DNA of 64,000 bases from Mycolicibacterium chitae (GTDB lineage: Bacteria; Actinomycetota; Actinomycetes; Mycobacteriales; Mycobacteriaceae), in assembly GCF_900637205.1 (NCBI RefSeq), contig NZ_LR134355.1, forward strand, positions 3,782,001 to 3,846,000, given 5' to 3'. The position numbers and the translations under genes are program-made. A model generated the notes under the pieces. It saw only the letters and a program-made list of their open reading frames with translations, was not told the origin of the DNA and searched no databases. Below, piece by piece: positions 30,978 to 41,100 of the stretch (position 1 is its first letter; each line of letters starts with the position of its first letter).

Positions 30978-33900
30978 TGCTCATCGAGTCCTTGAGTTGT
31001 GTTGCGGGCGTGCGAACGTGCCGCGCGCACACCGCCGAAATGATTGCTCATCGAAGCGCGGATCGCCTGGGGATCGCGCTCCGGGTAACTGTCGTCCGTA
31101 TCTGCTCCGGCCTCCGTGTCCTGTGCTTCCTCCCCCAGCTGCTCGGCCTCTCCGGGCGGCGTTGCTCCGCCCGGGATCAGTCGGGCCCCCGGCGCACGCA
31201 CCGGCAGGCCGCGATCCGTGTGCTCCTCGACGGGTACGTTGTCCGCCTCCGCGGCGGCCGCCCATCCGTTGTCCCACACCGACTTCCAGTCCTGCGGGAC
31301 CGCGAGCTGCTGCACCTCCGACGGATCGAGCCACTCCGAGACCATGTTCTGATAGATCAGGTCCACCGAACCCGCCGGGATCGGACCCGTCACCGGCGCC
31401 ATCTCCTCGGCCAGCCGATCCATGTCGGACAGGTCGATCGATCCGGTGTCCTCGGCCTGCTCGACCGCTTCGGTCTCAGCCGAAACCTCCTCCGCGACCT
31501 CGGGCTCCTCGGGCTCGGCCAAGACTTCCGGTTCTTCCGGGGCCTCGGCTTCCTCCGCGACGCCGGCTTCGTCCGAAACGGCCTCCTCCGCGACGTCGGC
31601 CTCCTCCGACACCTCGGTCGGGGCCGCCAAGTCGACCTCGACCTCGGGTTCCGGCTCCGGCTGCTGCTGAGCAAGCCGCCGCGAGGCGAAGAAACCCGAG
31701 GTGTTCGACGGGATCTCGGGCGGGGCCGCCTCGTCGGTCTCGTCGGCGGGACTGCTCCACCATTCCTCGGCCGGGCGCTCCTGCTGATCGGCGCCGATCT
31801 CGGTGAACAGGTGGTCGCGCGGGGTGGCGATATCGGTGGAACCCGGGTTGCGCCGGGGCAGCACCGACACCGACGCCTCGGTCCCGGCCGGTTCGCTGTC
31901 GGGTTCGTAGCGGATGTCGAAGTCGTCGTCGGGTACCGGCTCGGGCTCGGCTTCGGCCTCGACGGGCTCGGGCTCCTCGACGGCCATCTCGGGGTCGGTG
32001 GTCGGCTCGGCGGCAAAGGCGTCGAACTCCGCGAACGGCGCGGGTTCCTCGACCCGTGGTGCGTAACCCTCGAGCAGTTCGGGCGGCAGATACACCTGGG
32101 CGATGGTCCCCGCGCCGGTGGCTCCCGGCAGCAGGCGCACCGTCATGCCGTGCTGGCGGGCCAGCCGGCCCACGACGAACAGCCCCATGTGGCGGGTGTT
32201 GTCGGGGCTGACCTCGCCGCCGGCGTTCAGCCGCATGTTGGCGATGCGCAGGTCGGCGTCGGTCATGCCGAGCCCGGTGTCGTTGATGTCGATCAGCACA
32301 CCGGAGTCGCTGGTCTGCACGGCGGTGACCCGGACCCGTGCCGTCGGCGGCGAATACCGCAGCGCGTTGTCGGTCAGTTCGGCGAGCAGGTGCACCGCGT
32401 CGCCGGCCGCGGCGGCGATCAGCGAGCAGTCCGGCACCATCCCGGTCTCCACCCGCTGGTAGTCCTCGACCTCGCTGGCCGCGGCGTTGATCAGGGAGCT
32501 CAGCGGCACCGGCTGTCCCTGCTCGCGGTTGACTTGCGCGCCCGCCAGCACCAGCAGGTTGGCGCCGTTGCGGCGCATGCGGGTGGCGAGGTGGTCGAGC
32601 CGGAACAGGCTGTCGAGCCGCTCTGGATCTTCCTCGTTGCGTTCCAGCCGGTCGATCAGCGACAGCTGCTGATCCACCAGCGACTTGTTGCGCCGCGACA
32701 GCGTCTCGAACATGTCGTTGACCATCACCCGCAGCCGCGCCTCGTCCCCGGCCAGCAGCAACGCCTGGGTGTGGAGTTCGTCGACGGCGTGGGCAACCTG
32801 CCCGACTTCCTCGGTGGTGTAGATCGGCAGCGGATCGGGCTCGCGTTCGTCGCCGGCCTTGACCCGTTCGACGCCGGCCGCGAGGTCCTCGTGGGCGATC
32901 TTGAGCGCGCCGTCGCGCAGCGTGCGCAGCGGCCGGACCAGCGACCGGGCCACCCACCACACCACCAGCAGCGCCAGCAGGATCGCGGCGATCACCAGGA
33001 CGGCGTCGCGGATCGCGTTGTTGCGCTGGGCGGTGGCGGCGTCGTCGACCGTCGCGATGACGCCGGGAGTGACGGTCTCGATGACGTTCTGGGCGATCGC
33101 GTCGGTGGCGTCCAGCGAGGTGAGCATCGCCTGGCTGCCGACCACCGGCACGGCCGGGTCGGCCATCATCGACAGTCGGCGGACCATCTGGCTGCGCAGC
33201 TCGGCGGCCTCGTCCGAGTTGTTGCCCAGCAGCGCGGACACGCCGGTGACGTTGGAGGGTTCGGTGCCGGCCAGCGCGATCATCGAGGACCGCACGTAGG
33301 GCTCGGGCAGCTCGGAGCCGCGCTCGACCAGCAGGCGCTGGATCATCATCTGCCCGTGGGTGCCGACCGCGCGGGCCAGGCCGTCGGCCTGGCGGCGCAC
33401 CGCTTCGTCCTCGACGCGCACCGACCCGGTGATCGCGGTCTCCGACGTCAGCAGCAGCGGTGCGAACGCGGTGACCCGCTCCGGCAGTTCCGCGGCGCTG
33501 GGGCCGGCGTTGGCGACGAGTTCCTGGCCCTGATCGGTCAGCGTGGTCACGGCCTCGCGGACCTCGTCGCTGATGTCGTCGTTCGTCTGGGTCAGCAGCG
33601 CCGAGCGGCGGTCCTCGAAGTTGTTCTGGACTTCCTCGGAGGCCGCATTGGCCGGCGCGGTGAACAGCGCCTCCTCGAGGGCGCCCATGTAGTCGATGAT
33701 GGCCGGGACCAGTTCGGCGCGGTCGGCGGCCAGCCGCAGGTCCCGGGCCTCGGTGAAGCTGGAGTAGATCCGGAACCCGCCGAACACCGCGGCCAGCAGC
33801 AGCGGCAGCAGCGCGATGGCGAAGACCTTCCAGCGCACCGGCCAGTTCGTCGGCGACCAGCGGTTGGGCCGTTGCACCGGCGCCGGCGGCTCGGTCTGCT

Positions 33901-33994
33901 CGATCGACGCCGACGCGTAGGGGTCGGCGGGCAGCGCGTTGAAATCGGACCCCAGGGGTTCATTGAACGCCGGGGGCTTGTCGAACATCGTCAC
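30974..33994 (-). CDS. mfpE: conservon sensor histidine kinase
   Basis: 1006-residue membrane kinase (Rv3365c-like). A cytoplasmic N-terminus (1-54) is followed by transmembrane helix 1 (about 55-75), a large extracytoplasmic helical sensor of nitrate-sensor type, helix 2 (about 328-350) and a HAMP-like linker. A candidate phosphoacceptor His lies in LDHLATRMRRN. The ATPase has LAELTDNALRYSPP (N box) and DTGLGMTDADLRIANMRL (G1). The last 350 residues are acidic low-complexity sequence rich in Glu, Ala and Pro. GTG 33994 is used; ATG 33988 is two codons in. First gene of the mfp operon. Confidence 0.92.
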   Translation of the reverse strand: MTMFDKPPAFNEPLGSDFNALPADPYASASIEQTEPPAPVQRPNRWSPTNWPVRWKVFAIALLPLLLAAVFGGFRIYSSFTEARDLRLAADRAELVPAIIDYMGALEEALFTAPANAASEEVQNNFEDRRSALLTQTNDDISDEVREAVTTLTDQGQELVANAGPSAAELPERVTAFAPLLLTSETAITGSVRVEDEAVRRQADGLARAVGTHGQMMIQRLLVERGSELPEPYVRSSMIALAGTEPSNVTGVSALLGNNSDEAAELRSQMVRRLSMMADPAVPVVGSQAMLTSLDATDAIAQNVIETVTPGVIATVDDAATAQRNNAIRDAVLVIAAILLALLVVWWVARSLVRPLRTLRDGALKIAHEDLAAGVERVKAGDEREPDPLPIYTTEEVGQVAHAVDELHTQALLLAGDEARLRVMVNDMFETLSRRNKSLVDQQLSLIDRLERNEEDPERLDSLFRLDHLATRMRRNGANLLVLAGAQVNREQGQPVPLSSLINAAASEVEDYQRVETGMVPDCSLIAAAAGDAVHLLAELTDNALRYSPPTARVRVTAVQTSDSGVLIDINDTGLGMTDADLRIANMRLNAGGEVSPDNTRHMGLFVVGRLARQHGMTVRLLPGATGAGTIAQVYLPPELLEGYAPRVEEPAPFAEFDAFAAEPTTDPEMAVEEPEPVEAEAEPEPVPDDDFDIRYEPDSEPAGTEASVSVLPRRNPGSTDIATPRDHLFTEIGADQQERPAEEWWSSPADETDEAAPPEIPSNTSGFFASRRLAQQQPEPEPEVEVDLAAPTEVSEEADVAEEAVSDEAGVAEEAEAPEEPEVLAEPEEPEVAEEVSAETEAVEQAEDTGSIDLSDMDRLAEEMAPVTGPIPAGSVDLIYQNMVSEWLDPSEVQQLAVPQDWKSVWDNGWAAAAEADNVPVEEHTDRGLPVRAPGARLIPGGATPPGEAEQLGEEAQDTEAGADTDDSYPERDPQAIRASMSNHFGGVRAARSHARNTTQGLDEQ

Positions 33995-34255
33995 CGGGCA
34001 GCGCCCCCTGCCGACGCCGGGTTCGCCCCACTCGCGATCGCACCGCTGTTATTCAGTGTTTCCGCCTTCATCAGACTTCCTGCTCATTTCCACCCGGCCG
34101 CGATGTGCGCGACCCGGCGTAATTCGCACGGCAATTGCAGAAGTATGACAGTCCCCACCTGGGTGTTCCAAGGTTCTTACCGAACGGACCGGCGCGGGAG
34201 GCCCTCATGGACAATGTCGAGCAAACTCTGGACAGCACCGAAGGGAAGCTACCGA
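33995..34255. promoter_or_regulatory. divergent intergenic region, mfpE / tRNA methylase
   Basis: 261 bases between divergent genes, less GC-rich than its surroundings from 34040 to 34160. It should hold both promoters; no convincing -10/-35 pair or operator could be fixed by eye. Confidence 0.4.
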
Positions 34256-34720
34256 ATGTTCGCGTTGCTGTTTTATTCACCACGCATCGCGCCCAATACC
34301 GGCAACGCGATCCGAATGGTGTCCGGCACCGGCGCGGCACTGCATCTGGTGGAGCCTTTGGGCTTTGACCTGTCCGAACCGAAGCTGCGCCGAGCCGGCC
34401 TGGATTACCACGATTTGGCGTCGGTCACCGTGCACGCGTCCCTCGAGGCGGCATGGGCGGCGCTGATGCCCGCGCGGGTGTACGCATTCACCGCGCATGC
34501 CACGAGATCTTTCACCGATGTTGGCTACCGTTCCGGCGATGTCTTGATGTTCGGGCCGGAACCCACCGGACTGGACGCGCAGACGCTCGCCGATCCGCAC
34601 ATCACCGACACGGTGCGGATCCCGATGCTGGCCGGACGACGGTCGATGAACCTGTCCAATGCCGCCGCCGTTGCGGTTTACGAAGCCTGGCGCCAACACG
34701 GCTTCCCGGGCGCCGTTTAG
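34256..34720 (+). CDS. trmL: tRNA (cytidine(34)-2'-O)-methyltransferase, TrmL/SpoU family
   Basis: 154-residue SPOUT-class methyltransferase that 2'-O-methylates the wobble base of certain tRNAs. Motif 1 is SPRIAPNTGNAIRMVSGTGA, motif 2 DVLMFGPEPTGL and motif 3 IPMLAGRRSMNLSNAAAVAVYE, all typical. ATG 34256 follows AAGGGAAG. The frame extends far upstream only as the antisense shadow of mfpE. M. tuberculosis names the syntenic gene spoU (Rv3366). Confidence 0.92.
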   Translation: MFALLFYSPRIAPNTGNAIRMVSGTGAALHLVEPLGFDLSEPKLRRAGLDYHDLASVTVHASLEAAWAALMPARVYAFTAHATRSFTDVGYRSGDVLMFGPEPTGLDAQTLADPHITDTVRIPMLAGRRSMNLSNAAAVAVYEAWRQHGFPGAV

Positions 34721-34730
34721 CGCCGCGCGC

Positions 34731-35372
34731 TCACCAGGAGTCCCAGTGCGTCAGCTGCTCGGCCGGCAGCCGCTGGGCACGCTTGAACTCGGTGCCCTTG
34801 GTGTAGGCGATGGGGAACAGCCCACCCTGCGAATACTGGTCGAACGGGATGCCGAGGACCTCGGCCGCTTCCTTCTCCCCGTCGCCGATCAGGTGCAGCG
34901 TGGTCCACGCCGAGCCGAGGCCGCGCGAGCGCAGCGCCAGCATGAAGCTCCAGACCGCGGGCAGCAGCGAACCCCAGAACGACGCGCTCATCCCGGCGGG
35001 CGCCCCGTCGGCGCGGCCCTCCAGGCACGGGATCATCAGCACCGGCGCCTTCTCGAAGTTCTCGTTGAGGTACTTCGCCGAGCTCTGCACCGCGTCGAGC
35101 TGCTGGTCGCGGATGTCGCCGCGCTGGGGCTTGGGCAGATCCAAGTAGGGCGTCGCGTTCGATCGGTAGATGTCGGCGAGGGCCTTCTTCTTGGCGGGGT
35201 CCTCGACGAACACCCACTGCCAGCCCTGTGCGTTGGACCCCGTCGGCGCCTGCAGCGCCAGCTCGAGACACTCCATGATCACTTCGCGGGGCACCGGCTT
35301 GTCGAAGTCCAGGCGCTTGCGGACCGAACGGGTGGTGGTCAGGACTTCGTCGACGGAGAGATTCAGGGCCAT
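34731..35372 (-). CDS. nitroreductase family protein (Rv3368c-like)
   Basis: 213-residue FMN-dependent nitroreductase-fold protein. The conserved N-terminal TTTRSVRKRLDFDKPVPREV and APTGSNAQGWQWVFVEDP bind FMN. It likely reduces nitro groups or quinones with NAD(P)H. ATG 35372 gives the length of Rv3368c. It converges with the tRNA methylase gene, 10 bases apart, and follows the lipoprotein peptidase gene on the same strand. Confidence 0.88.
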   Translation of the reverse strand: MALNLSVDEVLTTTRSVRKRLDFDKPVPREVIMECLELALQAPTGSNAQGWQWVFVEDPAKKKALADIYRSNATPYLDLPKPQRGDIRDQQLDAVQSSAKYLNENFEKAPVLMIPCLEGRADGAPAGMSASFWGSLLPAVWSFMLALRSRGLGSAWTTLHLIGDGEKEAAEVLGIPFDQYSQGGLFPIAYTKGTEFKRAQRLPAEQLTHWDSW

Positions 35373-35382
35373 GCTGCCGAGA

Positions 35383-36837
35383 CTATCCGTTTCCGGCTCG
35401 GCCAAACCGGGTGTAACACAGTTCTGGGTCGCCGAGCAGCCCCGACCGATACGCCACGATCCGGGTGAAGCCGGCGGGCACGGTGGCCCCGGTGACGTTG
35501 CTGGCGACGATCCCGTTGACCAAGAGCCCGGCCACGGCCTCGTCGACGTCGCCGGCGGTCAGCACCAGCTGTCGGCCCGGTACCGGCTCGGCCATCGCCT
35601 GCTGCGCGAACCCCGTCAGGCATGCGGTGCGCAGCGCCGCCTCGGCGGTGTCCAGCGCCACCTCGCGCTCGCGCTGCACGGCCAGGACGTAGCGCGATGT
35701 CAGCGCCGACAGCGCGGTGTTGTCGCCTTGCAGCAGAACCAGATTCCGCAGCTCGCTGGCCGGGGCCGCGAACCGCTGCAGGGCGGGTAGGTCGACGCCG
35801 AGGACGTTGCCGTCCGGGCAGTAGGCCACCGGGGTGCCGGGCTGCGGGCCGGCGCACTCCCGCGGGTCGAGCGACAACGTCGGCGGGTCGGACAGCAGGA
35901 AGATAGCGTCGAGGTCGCCCATCAGCGCCGCGAGCACCGATTCGTCGATCGCCATGTCGCCGGATTGCACCGTGCCGTCGTCGCCGAGTTCGAGGCTGCG
36001 CGGCAGGTCGCCGCGGCGCTGCCGCACCTCTTGGTCGTCGATGGCCGCACACGTCTGCGCGCCGTTGATGAAGCCCAGTTGGAAGGCGCTGATCCGGTCC
36101 AGAGCGTTGCCGTGCTCGTCGACGTCGAGCAGTTCGGCGACGATCGCCGGCATCAGCGGGTCGCGGACGGTGAGCGCGGCGGCCAGCACGTGGTTGAGCC
36201 CGTCGCCGGTGTCGAGGGTGAACCGCGGCGAATTGCCCTCCACCACCCAGCGTTGGTGCGCACCGGCGAAGCAGTCCGCCTGCTGTTCGATGACCAGCGT
36301 GGAGGTGTCCTTGTCGATCAGGCCGGCCATCCGCTGCACGGCGTGGCCGTACTCGTGGGCGATCAGCGCCACCACCGACATGTCCCCGAAGAACTTCCGC
36401 GCGACGGGAACCATCACGCCGCGGTCCCAGGCCAACAGGGCCAGGGGCGGGCAGAAGAAGGCGTTGACCAGACGGTAGGTGCGCCCGCCGCACACCCACG
36501 GGCTCGCCGGGTCGTTCGAGTCGAAGGACATCAGCTTCTCGACGGGCTCGAACTCGCCGGGCAGGGCGTCTGCGTAGTGCTGCGACCAGAACTCGGTGAC
36601 GTCGTCGACTGCCAGCACCGCCAACCGGTCGACGTCGGCGCCGTCGGTGTTGTCCACCGTGCCGACCGGTTCCGGGGCGTCCTCGCGTATCCCGCTGGGG
36701 CCGTCGACGGCGGGGAGCCCGCCCACCCGGAACGGGTCGTACAGCGGCGAAACCGCTTCGCCCGCAACGCTGCTGCTGCAGCCGGTGGCCAGGGCCGCGG
36801 TCAGTACCATCGCCGCCAGGCCGCGCCCCCACGTCAT
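35383..36837 (-). CDS. zinc metallopeptidase lipoprotein
   Basis: 484-residue exported lipoprotein. The signal peptide ends in the lipobox LATGCSSS (lipidated Cys near residue 20). A zincin motif HEYGHAVQ near residue 160 provides the zinc-binding histidines and catalytic Glu, with a candidate third ligand in EQQADCFAGAHQRW; this is the neutral zinc metallopeptidase (YpfJ/LpqM-like) pattern. Four or more cysteines suggest disulfides outside the membrane. Its substrate is unknown. The nitroreductase gene follows on the same strand after 10 bases. Confidence 0.87.
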   Translation of the reverse strand: MTWGRGLAAMVLTAALATGCSSSVAGEAVSPLYDPFRVGGLPAVDGPSGIREDAPEPVGTVDNTDGADVDRLAVLAVDDVTEFWSQHYADALPGEFEPVEKLMSFDSNDPASPWVCGGRTYRLVNAFFCPPLALLAWDRGVMVPVARKFFGDMSVVALIAHEYGHAVQRMAGLIDKDTSTLVIEQQADCFAGAHQRWVVEGNSPRFTLDTGDGLNHVLAAALTVRDPLMPAIVAELLDVDEHGNALDRISAFQLGFINGAQTCAAIDDQEVRQRRGDLPRSLELGDDGTVQSGDMAIDESVLAALMGDLDAIFLLSDPPTLSLDPRECAGPQPGTPVAYCPDGNVLGVDLPALQRFAAPASELRNLVLLQGDNTALSALTSRYVLAVQREREVALDTAEAALRTACLTGFAQQAMAEPVPGRQLVLTAGDVDEAVAGLLVNGIVASNVTGATVPAGFTRIVAYRSGLLGDPELCYTRFGRAGNG

Positions 36838-36870
36838 CTCGCCCCCTCACGCTCGGTATCAGACTACGGC

Positions 36871-39800
36871 TCAGCGGAAGTCGCGCGAGCGCGAACCGAC
36901 CCGCATGTCGATCGGGTTCATCTGGTCGGCGACGACGGTGACGGCGCCGCTGGCGTTCTGCACGATGCCGCGGATCACCAGCGCCGGGGCGGTCTGGGCC
37001 AGCTTGCGGTACCGCGACCAGACCCCCGGCGAGCACAGGATGTTGACCATCCCGGTCTCGTCCTCGAGGTTCATGAAGGTCACCCCCTGGGCGGTCCCGG
37101 GCCGCTGCCGATGCGTCACCGCCCCGGCCACCAGCAGCCGGGTACCGTCCGGGACGGACAGCAGCCGGTCCGCGGGCACCACCCCGCGCGCGTCGAGTTC
37201 GGCGCGCAGGAACTGCATCGGGGAGCTGTCCGGCGAGATGCCGGTGGCCCAGACGTCGGCGGCGGCCAACTCCAGCGCGCTCATCCCGGGCAGGGCCGGC
37301 ACGCGGGACGACGTTCCCACCCCCGGGAGCCGGTCGGGCCGTTCGGCGGCGGCGGCCCCGGCCGCCCACAGCGCCTCGCGGCGGCTGATGCCGAAGCAGT
37401 CCAGCGCACCCGCCGTCGCCAACGCCTCGGTCTGCGGCACCGTCAGCGGCACCCGGCCGGTGAGGTCCACCAGCGATCCGAACGGGCCGCACCGGTCGCG
37501 CTCGGCCACCAGGCGCTGCGCCAACTCCTCGCCGATGTGGCGCACCGCGCCCAGGCCCAACCGCACGTCGTTCCCGCCGTTCTCCAGCGTGGCGTGGGCC
37601 AGGCTGGCGTTCACGCACGCGCCGTGCACCCGCACGCCGTGCCGGCGGGCATCGGCAACCAGCGACTGCGGCGAGTAGAAGCCCATCGGTTGGGCGCGCA
37701 GCAGCGCCGCGCAGAACGCCGCGGGGTGATGCAGCTTGAGCCACGACGAGTAGAAGACCAGCGAGGCGAAACTCAGCGCGTGACTCTCCGGGAAACCGAA
37801 GTTGGCGAACGCCTCGAGCTTCTCGTAGATCCGTTCAGCCAGGGGCCCGTCGATCCCGTGTTGTTCGCGCAGACCGGCGTAGAAGCGGCCGCGCAATCGG
37901 CGCATCTTCTCGGTGGACCGCTTGGATCCCATGGCCCGGCGCAGCTGGTCGGCCTCGGCCGGGGAGAAGCCCGCGCAGTCCACCGCGACCTGCATGAGCT
38001 GTTCCTGAAACAGCGGAATTCCCAAGGTTTTCCGTAGTGCCGATTCCATCGAGGGGTGGTCGTAGGTGACCGGTTCCAGACCATTGCGACGACGGATGTA
38101 GGGGTGCACCGAACCGCCCTGGATGGGGCCGGGCCGGATCAGCGCCACCTCGACCACCAGGTCGTAGAACTCCCGCGGCTTGAGGCGGGGCAGCGTGGCC
38201 ATCTGGGCGCGGGATTCCACCTGGAACACCCCGACGGAGTCGGCGCGCTGCAGCATCTCGTAGACCGCCGGTTCGGACAGGTCCAGCTTGGCGAAGTCGA
38301 CCTCGATGCCCTTGTGCTCGGCCAGCAGGTCCACCGCGTAGTGTAGGGCCGAGAGCATGCCGAGGCCGAGCAGGTCGAACTTCACCAGGCCGATCGCGGC
38401 GCAGTCGTCCTTGTCCCATTGCAGCACACTGCGATTGGCCATCCGGGCCCATTCCACCGGGCACACGTCGGCGATCGGGCGGTCGCAGATGACCATCCCG
38501 CCGGAGTGAATGCCCATGTGCCGCGGCAGGTTCTTGATCTCGGTCGCCAGCTCGATCACCTGCTCGGGGATGTCGCCCACCTCCGGTGCCTCTGCCAACC
38601 CGTTCCACCGGCTGATCTGCTTGCTCCACGCATCCTGCTGCCCTTGCGAAAAGCCCAGGGCGCGAGCCATGTCCCGGACCGCGCTGCGCGCCCGGTAGGT
38701 GATGACGTTGGCGACCTGTGCGGCATAGTCGCGGCCGTAGCGGTCGTAGACGTACTGGATCACCAGTTCGCGCTGATCCGATTCGATGTCGATGTCGATG
38801 TCGGGCGGCCCGTCGCGGGCCGGGGACAGGAAGCGTTCGAAGAGCAGGTCGTTGGCGATGGGATCCACCGCCGTGATGCCCAGGGCGTAACAGACCGCGG
38901 AGTTGGCGGCCGATCCCCTGCCCTGGCACAGGATCCTGTGCTGCCGGCAGAACCGGGTGATGTCGTGCACCACCAGGAAATAGCCCGGGAACGACAGGTG
39001 CTCGATGACCGCCAGTTCGTGGTCGATCTGGGCGTAGGCGCGCGGGGCGCCCTGCGGCGGGCCGTAGCGGTCGGCGGCGCCCGTCAGCACCAACTCGCGC
39101 AGCCAACTGTCCTCGGTGTGGCCGTCGGGGACGTCGAACGGCGGCAGTTGCGGGGCGATCAGCTGCAGGCCGAAGGCGCACTGCTCGCCCAGTTCGGCCG
39201 CGGCGGTGACGGCGTCGGGGAAATCGGTGAACAGTTGCGCCATCTCGTCGCCGGACCGCAGATGCGCGCCGCCCAGCGGGGCCAGCCACCCGGCGGCCTC
39301 GTCGAGGGACTGCCGCGCGCGGATGGCACCCATGGCCATGGCCAGCCGGCCGCGGGACGGCTCGGCGAAGTGCGCGCCCGTGGTCGCCACCACCGACACC
39401 CCGAAGCGACGGGCCAGCCCCGCCAGGGCCGCGTTGGTCTCGTGCTCGCCGGGGTGGCCGTGCCGGCTCAGTTCGACGCTGACCCGGTTCTGCCCGAAGC
39501 GGTCCACCAGGTCGGCCAGCGCCGCCTCCGCGGCCTCCGGGCCACCCTCAGAAAAGGCCTGGCGCACATGCCCTTTCCGACACCCGGTCAGGATGTGCCA
39601 GTGCCCGCCGGCCGCCTCGGTCAGCGCGTCGAAGTCGTACCGTGGTTTCCCTTTCTCACCGCCGGCGAGGTGGGCGGCCGACAGCTGCCGGGACAGCCTG
39701 CGGTAGCCCTCGGGCCCACGGGCCAGGACCAGCAGGTGCGGCCCGGGCGGGTCCGGGGTGTCGGTGCGGGCGACGTTGCCCAGCGATAGCTCGGCGCCGA

Positions 39801-40164
39801 ACACCGTGCGCACCGCTAGCTCGGCGGCGGCCTCGGCGAAGCGCACCACGCCGTAGAGGCCGTCGTGGTCGGTCAGCGCGATCGCCCGCAGGTCCAGCCG
39901 CGCGGCCTCCTCGACGAGCTCCTCCGGGGTGCTGGCGCCGTCGAGAAAGCTGTAGGCCGAGTGCGCGTGCAGTTCGGCGTACGGGACCGTCGAGCGGCGG
40001 ACCGCATGCCCCGGCGGGCGGTAGTCGGCCCGCTTGCTGGTCCAGGCCGGACTGTCGCCGCCGTCGCGGGTCGGTTCGGCCAGCGGCAGGCCGGCCCGGC
40101 GGGGCTTGCCACTGAGCACCCGCTGCATCTCGCCCCAGCTCGGCGGCCCGTTACTCCAGCCCAC
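36871..40164 (-). CDS. dnaE2: error-prone DNA polymerase III alpha subunit DnaE2
   Basis: 1097-residue C-family polymerase of damage-induced mutagenesis, working with ImuA' and ImuB. The PHP domain begins with YAELHAHSAYSFLDGAS near residue 62. The palm's catalytic aspartates are in GPPDIDIDIESDQRELVI. The C-terminal OB-fold region is RLLVAGAVTHRQRPGTAQGV. GTG 40164 is supported by a -10 (TAGACT, minus strand, 40171-40176) ending 7 bases upstream, implying a leaderless mRNA, and by the GWSNGPPSWGEMQRVL start. A LexA box overlaps the promoter. M. tuberculosis counterpart Rv3370c. Confidence 0.96.
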   Translation of the reverse strand: MGWSNGPPSWGEMQRVLSGKPRRAGLPLAEPTRDGGDSPAWTSKRADYRPPGHAVRRSTVPYAELHAHSAYSFLDGASTPEELVEEAARLDLRAIALTDHDGLYGVVRFAEAAAELAVRTVFGAELSLGNVARTDTPDPPGPHLLVLARGPEGYRRLSRQLSAAHLAGGEKGKPRYDFDALTEAAGGHWHILTGCRKGHVRQAFSEGGPEAAEAALADLVDRFGQNRVSVELSRHGHPGEHETNAALAGLARRFGVSVVATTGAHFAEPSRGRLAMAMGAIRARQSLDEAAGWLAPLGGAHLRSGDEMAQLFTDFPDAVTAAAELGEQCAFGLQLIAPQLPPFDVPDGHTEDSWLRELVLTGAADRYGPPQGAPRAYAQIDHELAVIEHLSFPGYFLVVHDITRFCRQHRILCQGRGSAANSAVCYALGITAVDPIANDLLFERFLSPARDGPPDIDIDIESDQRELVIQYVYDRYGRDYAAQVANVITYRARSAVRDMARALGFSQGQQDAWSKQISRWNGLAEAPEVGDIPEQVIELATEIKNLPRHMGIHSGGMVICDRPIADVCPVEWARMANRSVLQWDKDDCAAIGLVKFDLLGLGMLSALHYAVDLLAEHKGIEVDFAKLDLSEPAVYEMLQRADSVGVFQVESRAQMATLPRLKPREFYDLVVEVALIRPGPIQGGSVHPYIRRRNGLEPVTYDHPSMESALRKTLGIPLFQEQLMQVAVDCAGFSPAEADQLRRAMGSKRSTEKMRRLRGRFYAGLREQHGIDGPLAERIYEKLEAFANFGFPESHALSFASLVFYSSWLKLHHPAAFCAALLRAQPMGFYSPQSLVADARRHGVRVHGACVNASLAHATLENGGNDVRLGLGAVRHIGEELAQRLVAERDRCGPFGSLVDLTGRVPLTVPQTEALATAGALDCFGISRREALWAAGAAAAERPDRLPGVGTSSRVPALPGMSALELAAADVWATGISPDSSPMQFLRAELDARGVVPADRLLSVPDGTRLLVAGAVTHRQRPGTAQGVTFMNLEDETGMVNILCSPGVWSRYRKLAQTAPALVIRGIVQNASGAVTVVADQMNPIDMRVGSRSRDFR

Positions 40165-40171
40165 CCCCGCA

Positions 40172-40197
40172 GTCTATCGAACAATTGTTCGATAGAC
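40172..40197. promoter_or_regulatory. LexA (SOS) box of dnaE2
   Basis: The core TCGAACAATTGTTCGA (40177-40192) matches the mycobacterial SOS consensus TCGAAC-N4-GTTCGA perfectly. The palindrome extends to 26 bases (40172-40197) and overlaps the dnaE2 -10, so bound LexA would block transcription start. Confidence 0.95.
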
Positions 40198-40209
40198 GGT
40201 GGGGGTCGG

Positions 40210-41100
40210 TCAAGGTTTGCGGGCCACGATGACCGGCATCTTCGCGGCCTGGGCCACCGAGTTGGCCACGGAACCGAGCAACATCCCGGTGAACCCACCG
40301 CGCCCGTGGCTGCCGACCACCAACAGTTGCGCGTTCTCGGCCTGCTTGACCAGCGCGTTTGCCGGTCGGCCCCACTCCACCACGCGGCGGACGGTGACGT
40401 CGGGGTAGCGCTCCTGCCACCCGGCCAGCCGTTCGGCGAGGATGACGTGCGCGCGTTCCTCCAGCGTCTCGTAGTCCACGCCGGGGATCTCGATCACGTC
40501 GGCGTCGCTGACCGCGTGGAACGCGACGAGTTCGACGCCGCGGCGCGAGGCCACGTCGAAGGCGATCGAGGTGGCGACCTCCGAGGCCGGCGACCCGTCG
40601 ATCCCGACCACCACGGGGGCCTGCGACGGGTTGTCCATCATCGGATCCTCGTCGTGGATGACCGCCACCGGGCAGTGCGCGTGCCGGACCACGTTGGAGC
40701 TGACCGAACCGAGCAGGCCGCGCGCCAACGCACCGCGACCGCGGCTACCCACGACCACCAGGTCGGCCTCGGCCGAGAGTTCGATCAGCACCGACTGCGA
40801 CGGGCCCGTCGGCATCTCGGTGCGCACCTCGACGCCGCCGTCGGCCTTGGCCGCGGCCTGGGCGACCTTGGTTGCCTCGGCGAGGATTTCGCGGCCCTGC
40901 TCCTCCTGCCACTGCGAGTAGCTCGGCGGCATCGCCACTTCCGGCCACATCATCATCACCGGCGGGCTCAGCACATACACCAGGGTCAGCGGCACCTTTC
41001 GGGACGCCGCCTCCCGCGCGGCCCAGTCGACCGCCACGGTGGCCGACGGCGATCCGTCGACACCGACCAGAATCCCTCGATGCGTCGTGGGCGCGGACAT
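40210..41100 (-). CDS. tandem universal stress protein (Rv2005c-like)
   Basis: 296-residue protein with two UspA domains, each with the ATP-binding pattern: GSRGRGALARGLLGSVSS in the first and GSHGRGGFTGMLLGSVAN in the second. ATG 41100. Length and its neighbour upstream (an Rv2004c-like protein) match the M. tuberculosis DosR-regulon pair Rv2004c-Rv2005c. It therefore may be induced by hypoxia or nitric oxide. Different subfamily from the two USPs paired with permeases in this window. Confidence 0.9.
   Translation of the reverse strand: MSAPTTHRGILVGVDGSPSATVAVDWAAREAASRKVPLTLVYVLSPPVMMMWPEVAMPPSYSQWQEEQGREILAEATKVAQAAAKADGGVEVRTEMPTGPSQSVLIELSAEADLVVVGSRGRGALARGLLGSVSSNVVRHAHCPVAVIHDEDPMMDNPSQAPVVVGIDGSPASEVATSIAFDVASRRGVELVAFHAVSDADVIEIPGVDYETLEERAHVILAERLAGWQERYPDVTVRRVVEWGRPANALVKQAENAQLLVVGSHGRGGFTGMLLGSVANSVAQAAKMPVIVARKP

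Noticed and set aside
30956..34255. Plus-strand frame running from 30956 into the tRNA methylase gene
   Set aside because: It is the antisense of the mfpE kinase gene that happens to stay open into trmL; only the part from ATG 34256 has protein family features.
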